From contig PYST01000438.1 of the NCBI GenBank assembly GCA_003049485.1, forward strand, positions 1-28,218: a DNA stretch of 28,218 bases, written 5' to 3'. The position numbers and the translations under genes were made by a program. The number at the start of each line of letters is the position of its first letter. Positions within the stretch are counted from its first letter, which is position 1. The stretch is from Ophioceras dolichostomum (taxonomy: Eukaryota > Ascomycota > Sordariomycetes > Magnaporthales > Ophioceraceae). Positions 11,303 through 19,662 of this stretch are shown here, in pieces. A model generated the notes under the pieces. It did not search any database. It saw only the letters and a list, made by a program, of their open reading frames with translations, and was not told the DNA's origin.

Positions 11303-11394
11303 GTGATGGTGATGATGATGATGATGATGATGATGTCGTGGTTAGCCGTAAGCGGCCTCGGTTGCAGAGCCCTGAGATGTCTTCTTGGGTCTGA
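7260..11394 (+). CDS. dim-2: DIM-2-type DNA (cytosine-5) methyltransferase
   Basis: Nuclear enzyme that transfers methyl from AdoMet to cytosine C5. In Neurospora, DIM-2 performs DNA methylation directed by H3K9me3/HP1. Exon 1 contributes only ATG (7260-7262). A 73-nt intron (7263-7335, GTACGT, CTGAT branch-like site, CCAAG) is followed by 7336-11394; product 1353 aa. The long frame has no ATG of its own until residue 151, which supports this start. Order: acidic N terminus, conserved DIM-2-like region (about 110-350), BAH-type region (about 390-520) and a second BAH-like region (about 530-636). The catalytic domain has motif I DLFAGCGNLG (from 674), motif IV GGSPCQG with nucleophile C755, motif VI ENV (795-797), motif VIII QSRERV (846-851), a target-recognition region, and motif X GNSVA (1049-1053). 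All key residues are intact. A low-complexity tail (about 1070-1353) is Ser/Ala-rich, ends in Asp runs, then KRPR. Activity is therefore expected. DIM-2 is also relevant to premeiotic repeat silencing in related fungi. Confidence 0.93.
11263..11335 (+). repeat. GAT trinucleotide repeat coding poly-Asp
   Basis: Nearly pure GAT codons are interrupted by two GGT codons and encode two Asp runs near the C terminus of DIM-2 (about residues 1311-1335). The near absence of GAC synonyms shows expansion at the DNA level rather than codon-by-codon selection, so length polymorphism is likely. Confidence 0.92.
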
Positions 11395-12144
11395 GTTTGG
11401 GGTTGATGGATCGTATCCTGTTTCACCCTTTCTGCATTAGTGTCTCTAGAGATCTTAGAGGATACACTAATTTTTTTGGTCCTCTTGGTATGTTGCATAT
11501 TGACCGATGGCCTTTGGACATCCTTCTGTCATGGCATCTTTTTTTCGAGGGTCCGTCCTCACTCTGCAACGTCGCTAAAGCACTCAGCCCTCTCTCTGTT
11601 TTAGTATCCATGAGTTGGCGTTTTACTTTTTGTTTTTTTATCTTCCTCGTTTCTTGTTTATTCGTTAGGCGACTGCTGCATATCTGGTTTTGCCTATCGC
11701 TTACTAGCGCATGCCTGGGTACTTGCCGACTGTTTTACTGATACATCACTTCATGCATTTGGTGCATAGAACGGCGAAATAGATAGACAGGCTACTTCTC
11801 GTCGTCGTCATTACCATCATATCATGGGCTCAACACTGTCTAGCGCGGTGAGAAAGAGAGGACACTTCGCACGTGGCTTACAAGTCTTGTGCTTCGTATG
11901 TGTGTAGCATCAACCCTCACCACTACATAACAAATTCAAATCATGTCACCTCACTGAAGCACTTCAAAGTCCCAGTTCGGGTGCTGCCATACTCCATACC
12001 TGGTGGCAAGACGACTGAGGCACGCTTTGCGGGCAGAGAGCCAATAGCCTTTTAGAAAGCACATTCCGCGGTGTTCTCCGGGGTGGCATTGACATTTATT
12101 CGTACTGGTAACTGCATGAAGACGGCCTACAACGAAGCCCTACT

Positions 12145-12193
12145 CTCTCTCCGGCCTGCCTTCCCGGGGTCTGTAGGCCGGTCCCGGAGAGAG
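12145..12193. repeat. Inverted repeat, 10-bp perfect arms
   Basis: CTCTCTCCGG (12145-12154) is mirrored by CCGGAGAGAG (12184-12193) across a 29-base spacer. The spacer holds further GGCCT/AGGCC pairing. It could fold as an RNA hairpin or cruciform, or be a remnant of a small inverted-repeat element. No flanking target-site duplication was identified. Confidence 0.7.
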
Positions 12194-13598
12194 GCCGGCG
12201 GCTGGCTCGGTATGAATGCGGCGTATCAACCCATCACAGTTAAGCTAATAAGCTCATGACAAAAGCTACCTCTCTCACCGGCCCTCCCGGCCCCCATGTC
12301 CACTATCACGATGCTGCAGGTCGGAGATGTGGCCTTGGAGGATGATACACAATCAGAAGTCGTTCCAGATAGACGTTGGGGCTAAGGTCCAATGCTTGTA
12401 TTGCAAATTGATGAGGCGTCACGGCGAAATGGAGGCTAGAATGAGCCGATACAGTAAGTGAAGGCGTTGGAGGACCGGGACAAGGGGAGTCTAGAGCTGG
12501 CGAGAGAAGACTGGTCACGGAGTTTACCGCCCAGCTCTGTTTGCATTGCATTACCAGCGCGTGGTGAGGAGTGTGATGACACAGAGCTCCTTGATTTACG
12601 TTAGACAAGGTTCCTTTTTCTCTCAATTACAATGCGAGCTGGTATTTGTCATAAAGGTCAATTTTCTAGGTACGTGACTCGGGCTGCAGGGCAGTGGCGT
12701 TGCTTGATTTGACATTGCCGGAGCAGACGTAATTCAAGAGCGACTGTTGAATATCCTGACATTGACAGTCGGTCGAATGACTAAATGACTGACTGAGAGG
12801 CGCCGTAACGCGATGGTCTAGACCGGGACTGACTGCTCATTACCAGCTTTGGTTATCAGGAAAAGATCGCGAGACCTGTCGGACCATCTGCAGTTGAGAT
12901 CGACTAACTGTGCCTACCCGCGGCACCTCTTCCGAAAGCTTCGAGTCCAAGAAAAATAAAGAAAAACAATCGCTTTCGATGACTTCATGGGCGAACGTCC
13001 ACTGCCCAGTCCGAGCCGTTCATCGGTCGTCGTTGATGAACGCCCTGAAATGAAGGGACAAAATCGCCGCAGGTCCGTTTTAGGAGGCCGTTAGCGCTCC
13101 GGCGGCGATTGGCTGGCAGCCACCGAGCATGCGACCCACTCTGCCGAGCTACCAATAATAGGCCACCAGGCGTCTAACCCAACGACATCCCCAAACGCTC
13201 TCCAGTCTCTAGCATTTTTTGCACGAGAATTTGTTCCACCTGAGCCGCGTTTGTGCTGTATTCCGCGACGCTAGACGGAACCACCCTAGTCTCGCGCGAC
13301 CTGGCGATGAACAGCGTCTAAGGTGGGGAGTGGGCCTTAGAGCTGAGCTCTTCTCCCATAGCGGCTTTCTTTCTGGCTTTCTCTCCCCGAAACGTAAGGC
13401 TCCTGGGCTCTTGAGGTTTCTGATATGCTGTGAACCCAAGATTTGGGACACGAGCTCTCAAGGCCACACAACCCCTGTCCTAGGTCTGCGGCCCGGAAGA
13501 CAGACGCGCATTGGACCTCGTTGTTCGGTCTGGACCGCTGGCTACCGCCCCTCGTCTCATGTTTCTTTCTTCATAGCCCCGCCAGCCCTGGCAGAGTC

Positions 13599-13618
13599 GT
13601 GCTATCAAGCGATAGCAC
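13599..13618. repeat. Perfect 8-bp hairpin with 4-base loop
   Basis: GTGCTATC and GATAGCAC flank AAGC. It lies about 870 bases upstream of the secreted-protein gene, in a region without a gene. There is no T-run to suggest a Pol III terminator, and its role is unknown. Confidence 0.7.
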
Positions 13619-14483
13619 CTACTACGGGACAGGATGACAAAGGTCGAATACTCGTCTCCGGAGCTCTCCTCAACACAAGATGCCAGCAACTGGCTAGTTC
13701 TGGAGGAGCAGGGGAACCAGGAGAGCCAGGGGTTAGACGCTGCAGGAACCCAAGAACTGCCAGACTGCTCGTAGCCGTCCAAATCGCGATCACCCGCTTG
13801 GGCTCATACAAAACCATCATGGGTTTCCTTCTCTTCCTTGGCTTTTTGTGGAAGCTCTGGCAAGATGTCACCCTTCCCGTGAGGCAACCCGTCTCGTGGC
13901 TCGCTTTGCTTGACGGGGAAGCATCGCCATCACCACACCCTTCTCCGTCTCTCGCAACGCTCACTGTCACTCGGTGTTTTTCTCTCCCATCTCACACTCA
14001 CTCCCTTCCTTTCTGCTGCACCGACTCTCTCTTTCTGTCCTGCCCGCGGCTGCTCACCATCCGAGTCAATCTAGTCATTCACGTTTTCTTTGTGTGTTCA
14101 GCGCAGGCGCAAAGTGACACACATAGTAAGGTCTCGGCACGTGGCTCATTCTTTGTTCTGAGAATCTTTGAATGGGAGCTTTGCGTCCCTTTGACTCTAA
14201 GTCTATTTGCGTCGACTCTCTCTTGTCGATTCCCTTTGTTCTTTCGCCCCCTGCAAAGCCATTATATGCAAGTTCGACCCCTGTCTACCTGGGTTCATAC
14301 CGGAACCCTTGGAGTCATATTTGCTTCTACCTTCCCTCCTTTCCCGTCATACCATTGAACCTATTTTCACGTCATATACCTACATCGATTTCTGGATATC
14401 GAGGACATACGCATTCCTCTCGAAAAGTACGGCAACTTCGCCGCTACTAGCACAAATCCCACCTCAAACCACCCAGAGAAAAC

Positions 14484-16343
14484 ATGCATCCTTGCGCATT
14501 CGTAATACCGCTGGTCCTGTCAGCTTTTGCAGAGGCAGGTCCTCTAAAGAGAGAAGGATTCGATGGAGAGCTGAGGTGGGTAGACGGCCCTGATCCCCTG
14601 CGTGATGAAGCTTCTTCCTCTTCCACCTCCTCAAGGAAACCCAGCTTACAGAATTCCGCGGCATCCAGGCCTAAAGACATCCTCGGCAAACGCATCCGCG
14701 ATGGATTTCACAACTCCAGCATGATCACAACATCAAGGACATCCGCGGACGCGTCGTCGAGCTCGGTAGCAACACGGCCGTCTGTCAGCCGTTTCCTCAC
14801 AACAACCACCGACCCCGGGAGCGGGCCTTCGACGCATTCCTCCAGCTCTACCCCGTTGGCTCCATCAAGTACGAAGTCAGGACCAGGAGATGGCACGTTT
14901 CACACATCAGGAGCGACGACGGCGTCGGGAAGTGGATCAGTATCCCCTTCTTCGTCCTCTACGAGCCGCCCGTCAACCTCATCATCATCTTCGACGTCCT
15001 CACGAATTTACTCGAGCGCTGTTACCCTACCCGTAGGATCGTCAAGCTCGACGATTAGCTCGCCAACACCGCCAACCTCGACGTCGATCCAGAAGACAAA
15101 CTCGCTCGACCTGGGAGCCATATCATCATCTACATCCAGCACGACCACTCCGTTTGCGTCGAGCGCTTCCACGTCGGGCATTTCCACGTCGAGCTCCGCA
15201 AGCAGCAGTGCGACGACATCGAAGGCATCAACTCCGTCTACGAGCCAATCCTCGAGCTCGTCGAGCTCCGCGAGCTCTCGCACTTCGAGCAAGTCGACTA
15301 GTGCCAGTGTCTCGTCTAGCCGCTCCTCCACTCCCTCAACGACGACAACGACCCGCAGCAGCTCGAAGCGGACGTCGACGACCTCGTCCTCGTTTTCTTC
15401 TACGCCACCAGACACAGCCAGCTACGACCGAACCACCACGGTCCTGAGGCCCTCAACGACCATCCTCATAACCGTCACTATCACCCCGCCCACGACCTTC
15501 CCCACCAGGTCCTCCTCCCTCTCCACATCCAAAACCCGCTCGCGCACCCGCAAGACATCCGTCACGCCGACCGGCCAGCCGAACGCCAAGGTGCCCACCG
15601 CCATCACGGCGCTCCCCGCCGCGACCGCGACCGTCTCGCCGTCCGACAGGGCGCTCAACCTCGACGAGGCCAGGTCGCTGAACGCGGTGTACGCGACGCT
15701 CGACTCCGAGTCGGCCTGCACGCCCAACCAGGCGGCCTGCATAGGCGGGAACGTCAACGTGTGCCTCGACGACGGCGCCTTCGACCTGTGGGAGGACTGC
15801 GGGCTGAAGGGCGCGGACGTGCGCTGCTTCGCTATGCCGATGAACACTACGAGGGGCGCGCAGATCGGGTGTTTTGACGCGGGCTTTGCACGGGCTGTGC
15901 TGGGCAGCAGCAGCGTTCCGGGAGGTAATGCACCGTCGACGTTCACGACTTCTACGACGTCGAGGTCGTCGTCGTCGAGCACTCCTACCTCCAGCAGGAG
16001 TAGGTCCACGTTGACGGAGACTACGGTGCGTCTGACGACTGTCACGTCGACTCTGCGCCCTTCGTCGTCCACCACTGCTACTGGTACGCCGAGCACGTCG
16101 CAGCCGCAGCAGACTAGCACGCGAAGCACGCGCACTCGAACGAGGCCCTCCCACTCTTCATCGCCGTCGTCAAAGTCGCCGGCCACCGCCACCACCACCA
16201 GCAAACCACCAGCAACGACACCTCCGCCTTCGATCTCGGCTACTGGGACAGACATCAACACGTCGTCGGACATCTCGTCGGTCGTCATTGTCTGCTGTGA
16301 CACTGAGACTACGCCAATCGCGACCTTGACGGCCGGTCGTTGA
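14484..16343 (+). CDS. Secreted Ser/Thr-rich protein with six-Cys module
   Basis: Single exon, 619 aa. The N terminus is a signal peptide (hydrophobic about residues 4-18), followed by a possible Kex2-type LKR site at 21-23. Two long Ser/Thr-rich, low-complexity stretches (about 50-370 and 470-595) are expected to be heavily O-glycosylated. Between them lies a compact module with six cysteines (C412 to C463), pattern C-x6-C-x7-C-x11-C-x8-C-x14-C, including NQAACIGG, WEDCG and RCFAMP. This resembles small cysteine modules found beside fungal extracellular glycoside hydrolases and CBM19-like carbohydrate-binding domains. Carbohydrate or cell-wall binding is therefore inferred, and there is no catalytic domain. 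The C terminus (VVIVCCDTET...) lacks the hydrophobic tail needed for a GPI anchor. The ATG follows an AAAAC context. Long antisense frames here are by-products of biased Ser/Thr codons. Alternatives are a cell-wall mucin-like protein or an effector-like secreted protein. Confidence 0.8.
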   Translation: MHPCAFVIPLVLSAFAEAGPLKREGFDGELRWVDGPDPLRDEASSSSTSSRKPSLQNSAASRPKDILGKRIRDGFHNSSMITTSRTSADASSSSVATRPSVSRFLTTTTDPGSGPSTHSSSSTPLAPSSTKSGPGDGTFHTSGATTASGSGSVSPSSSSTSRPSTSSSSSTSSRIYSSAVTLPVGSSSSTISSPTPPTSTSIQKTNSLDLGAISSSTSSTTTPFASSASTSGISTSSSASSSATTSKASTPSTSQSSSSSSSASSRTSSKSTSASVSSSRSSTPSTTTTTRSSSKRTSTTSSSFSSTPPDTASYDRTTTVLRPSTTILITVTITPPTTFPTRSSSLSTSKTRSRTRKTSVTPTGQPNAKVPTAITALPAATATVSPSDRALNLDEARSLNAVYATLDSESACTPNQAACIGGNVNVCLDDGAFDLWEDCGLKGADVRCFAMPMNTTRGAQIGCFDAGFARAVLGSSSVPGGNAPSTFTTSTTSRSSSSSTPTSSRSRSTLTETTVRLTTVTSTLRPSSSTTATGTPSTSQPQQTSTRSTRTRTRPSHSSSPSSKSPATATTTSKPPATTPPPSISATGTDINTSSDISSVVIVCCDTETTPIATLTAGR

Positions 16344-17067
16344 ATTCAAATCCCTTTCCTTTTGTCTCGTATACAGCACAGCACTGGTGCGATGAATGAG
16401 TGAGCATCATGCCGGACCTGATGTTCTGGAGCAGTGGCAGTGGCGGTAAACGCATCGCGAGGATAATAGCTTGTCCGTCCGTCTGCATATCTGGCGCTTG
16501 GCGGCGTACATACATCTTTCCTCCTTTCTCCCTTTTGTCTGTTCTCTCTTCTGTTCAAGGCGACGGGGAAAAGCCTTAGACTTTGATACCACTTTGCTTT
16601 TCTCCTCTTATTAGCTATTTACCATCTTTTTTAATTGGACTTAACCCTTCACTTCTTTCAGAAGAAACAATCCGCTCGTCTTGTGCTGTATGGCCCTTCC
16701 CGGTGCTCATGCTATTATGATATGAACTCGGCCCCGATTGAAGCTAGACAGTTATATATACGTACGCAGATATCTATGGTAGCCGTGTCCCGTTCGTCTA
16801 AGCAATCGTGAAAGCAAACCAGCCATCTCGCTCGCTCCCCAGTATGCAACTTCTAATGAAAGATCTCCTTTGCCCATGCGTCCACTCAACAGCTAAAACG
16901 CTCCCCAACTCCCCTCCATGCCCCCAAATATAAGAGATCAAAGACGACACACAAAAAAAGCCCTGTAGAGCATCACATCATGAAGAGCAACCGTAAGAAC
17001 GCCTAGCCCGTCTGTCCTGTCTCCTCTAACCACCTCTCTCTAGCCACCCCTTTCTGCGCAAACTCCT
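16344..17067. other. Convergent intergenic region
   Basis: About 720 bases lie between the stops of the rightward secreted-protein gene and leftward SLD2. It should hold both 3' UTRs. AT-rich stretches near 16600-16640 and 16740-16770 (TTATATATACGTACG) could contribute to termination. The remaining open frames are short shadows. I see no RNA gene. Confidence 0.55.
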
Positions 17068-19189
17068 TCAACGCCGCCGACGGAACCTAGAGTTGAACCC
17101 AGGCCCGCCCTTCGCGCCATTGTTCCTCAGCTTCAGCCTCCTGAAGTTCTGGTGCGCCGCAGCGCTGATCTTCTTCACCGCCCGACCGACCTTGTGACCG
17201 ATCCCATCATCACCTTCATTGTCATCATCACCCTCCTCCTCTTCCTTGCTCTCCTTGGTCTTGCCCTTGATCTTGCTCTTCTTACCAGCATCGTCCTGCG
17301 CTTTGATCTTGCCATTCTTCCTCGGCCTCCCCACAGCCCCTCCTCCCTTCCCATTCGCCTTCTCCTTCAGCTGCTGGGGAACCTTAGCTTTGCCGCTCTT
17401 CTTGGCACCACCATCGCCCCCCTCTCCTTCGTATTCGGAGCCGCCGTCGTCTTCGAACTCCGAATCCGAAGCAGCAGATCTGCCGACGTCCAACGGCTCG
17501 CTGTCTTCTTCGTCGGGGGTGAGGGTGGCGAAGTACTGCGTCTCGTGCACGACCTCTTCTCCATCCTCCTCCTCACCCTCGGCTGGTTTTGTGGCGGTTG
17601 TCGTAGAAGGCCGCATCGTCCGGACAGGCCGCATGTTGGAGCGACGTGTCGTGCGCTTCTGCCCTTTCTTCTTGAACACCCGCAACGGCCGCCCGTGCTG
17701 ATCCAGCCCCTCGCCTGCCTCGGCGTCGCTGTCGAACATGGCCTCGTCGTCGAAGCCGCCTAGGGGGAGGAGGGAGGCGGCTTGGCTGTCGGCGACGAGG
17801 ATGTCCTCTGTTGCCGTTTCCGTTGCTGGTGCTGGCTCTCCGGATGCGTGTTTCGTGTCCAGAACCGCAGCATTTGTGGACTTGTTGGCTTGTTTTTGTG
17901 ACTGCGATACCACATTGCCGTCGACGTTGTCCTTTCCAGGCTCAGCAGCAGCAGCAGCGACTTTGGCGTTCTTGGATGGTGGTGGTGGTCCCACAATCCC
18001 ACCACCACCACCTCCACGACCTATGTCGGCTGCCCCCGCCCCCGCCTCCATCGCCTCCATCTCCCGCAGCGCCTCGAGGTCGTCGTCGAGCTTCTCCTCT
18101 TCCATCTTGCGCAGACTGGCCACGACGCTGCTCAGCCCGCGCGAGAACGTCCGGCGAGGAGGCGGCATGCGCACGGCGAAGAGCGAGCGCGTCACGGGGT
18201 CGTCTTCGACTAGCTCGCCGTTCTCGTCCACGCGCGTGAGCGGCAGCATGGGGGGCGGCGCGCGGCGGAGGAACGCGGGGGTCGCGAAGAGCAGCTTCGT
18301 GGCTGACGGGGATAGCGACGACGATGGTGTTTTTGTCATGTTGTTGTTGTTGTCATTGGCGTCGTGGGCTCCGGGGTTGTTGGCGTTGGCGTTGGCGTCC
18401 CTTTTGCCGAGAGGCGTCATGAAGCTGTTGAGCATGTTGCGCTTCGATGAGGACATGGGCGTCCGCGCGAGTCGGCGGCCCCCGACTAGGCTCTCGCCGT
18501 CTTCGCCGTCCTGACTCTGGTGGTGCCGTGGCGTGCTGACCTCCACGCCGCCGGCGCCGCCGGCGCGTTTGGAAGGCGTTCGGCCTTGCTTGGGTGAGAT
18601 CAGGTCGAACAGGCCAAGTACTCGGCCGTCGCGCTGGGGTGTGGGACCGATGGAGGTCGGGACCGTCGGCGTGCCGAACAGCTTGCGGGAGGCGGTGGAG
18701 GGCGTCCTTGCGTCTTCGTATGTGCGGGCCCTGGACGGGGTCTCGGCTGGTTTGGCTCGCTTCGAGGGGGTGCTCGAGGGTGCACCGTCGGCAGCCTTGC
18801 GCTTGCGTGGGGTTGGCGCCTGTTGCTTCTCTGTCTTCTTTGCCGTCTTTGCTGTCTTGGCCGCCTTGGTGGACATAGAAGGGGGCTTTGCCTTGCCAGA
18901 AAGTATGTCACGGATCTTGTTGTAGTCCTTATACTTCTGGGCTGTCAAGAGGTCGGGAATAGTAGGCAGTTAGTGCACCAAACTCATTGTCTTTCTTGGG
19001 GGCATGTATGGCTTGAAGGATTGGGAGACGATTGAATAATTCCATACCAATATCGGGGTTCTGCTTGATGTCCTCTCTTGTGGGCTTCTTCCCCTTGTTC
19101 AACTTCGCGAATTGGCTCTCCCATGACTTCAGCTCAGCTCGCAGCTGTTGGGATTGAGCTTCATATAGAGTTTTTTGTTCTTCCTCCAT
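17068..19189 (-). CDS. SLD2: DNA replication regulator Sld2 (Drc1)
   Basis: Essential initiation factor. In yeast, CDK-phosphorylated Sld2 binds Dpb11 and helps load GINS and Pol epsilon on the Mcm2-7 helicase; it is related to metazoan RecQL4 N termini. Exons are 19189-19048 and 18941-17068. The 106-nt intron (19047-18942, GTATGG, CTAAC branch site, ACAG) joins DIKQNPDI to AQKYKDYNKIRDILSG through a split Ala codon, restoring the Sld2 N-terminal signature that starts ELKSWESQFAKLNKGKKPTR (residues 19-38); product 671 aa. The next 250 residues contain about fifteen S/T-P sites. Several are full CDK consensus (TPRK, TPSK twice, TPSR, TPQR), as expected for a CDK-controlled switch. The C-terminal half is acidic, then Lys-rich, and ends with HQNFRRLKLRN and an Arg-rich tail (FNSRFRRRR) typical of fungal Sld2 and probably DNA-binding. 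The upstream MluI box suggests G1/S expression. Confidence 0.92.
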
Positions 19190-19662
19190 GGCTTCTGCAC
19201 AGAGCTTTATGCTTTAGCTCTAAACTTTATAATATGGATGTCAAATTCAGACATGGAGGGATAAAGAAAGGTCGAGCTCTGGGAGGGGAGGAGTTGGTTG
19301 ATGTAGGCCTCACAGAGAAACAGTGCGGAAACTCGCTGGGACGCGACGGGAGCCCGCAGCAGGACGCGTTCGCGCTTTTTCGCTAAAGTGCTCCCAGCTG
19401 CCCCGCACGCAGCTCTACCCCACATCCGCTGGCGGTCGGGCATCCATCCGCGAGGTGAGCCGACAGTATCCACACTGTGGCAAATTGCTGCCTTTGAGTG
19501 GCCCATCTTTAGACCTTCTTTTGCCCCTTGACCCTTTCTCCTCCCTTCAGACAGAATGTCAGACGGAAGACCATACTTTAAGATCACCAAGCCGTTCTTC
19601 CTCCTTGCCAATGCAGTCCTCTCATATCGGAAACCGGGTCATTGTGTTTCTTCTCTGGAGAA
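19190..19662. promoter_or_regulatory. Divergent SLD2 / RING-gene promoter
   Basis: Only 473 bases separate the start codons of SLD2 (-) and the TOPORS-like gene (+), so both promoters share it. The centre (about 19340-19385) is rich in CGCG-type motifs: GACGCGAC, GGACGCGTTCGCG and TTTTTCGC. The flanks are pyrimidine-rich toward each gene. Confidence 0.7.
19364..19369. promoter_or_regulatory. MluI cell-cycle box (ACGCGT)
   Basis: Palindromic ACGCGT within GGACGCGTTCGCG, 175 bases upstream of the SLD2 ATG. In yeasts this element binds MBF (Mbp1/Swi6) and drives G1/S transcription of replication genes. Presence of the hexamer is direct; function is inferred from the adjacent replication gene. 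Confidence 0.55.

Larger units (their letters stand above)
11395..14483. other. 3.1-kb intergenic region without a supportable gene
   Basis: This is the largest gap. The first part is the dim-2 3' UTR. The middle contains short inverted repeats and scattered CCAAT/ATTGG motifs (near 12030, 13108, 13150). The last 600 bases are CT-rich and contain only two ATG between about 13870 and 14483 (at 14172 and 14266), which suits a transcribed leader of the secreted-protein gene. Both ATGs open upstream frames that end before its start: 14172-14450 (92 codons) and 14266-14358 (30 codons). A stop-free frame at 13219-14358 has no ATG until 13819 and does not look like protein. I saw no tRNA with both internal promoter boxes. 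Confidence 0.55.

Noticed and set aside
10986..11498. Antisense frame opposite the dim-2 tail with long Ser runs
   Set aside because: Serine runs are the complement of the GAT repeat. It is a low-complexity shadow of the methyltransferase frame.
12306..12626. 106-codon leftward frame in the dim-2 to secreted-protein gap
   Set aside because: Short, His/Pro/Ser-rich, no domain-like pattern; consistent with chance.
15422..16303. Long antisense frame (293 codons) opposite the secreted Ser/Thr-rich gene, with others at 15008-15415 and 15453-16154
   Set aside because: Antisense of Ser/Thr codons reads as Val/Asp/Glu/Arg-rich sequence without stops. No motif or plausible start was seen, and the sense strand has a signal peptide and an ordered cysteine module.
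17152..18514. Several long rightward frames across SLD2 (for example 17152-17763, 17738-18514)
   Set aside because: They are complements of low-complexity Lys/Glu/Gly codons in SLD2. The SLD2 frame has family signatures at both ends.
19207..19611. Leftward 134-codon frame in the SLD2/RING promoter
   Set aside because: Occupies the shared promoter with its MluI box; no conserved sequence.
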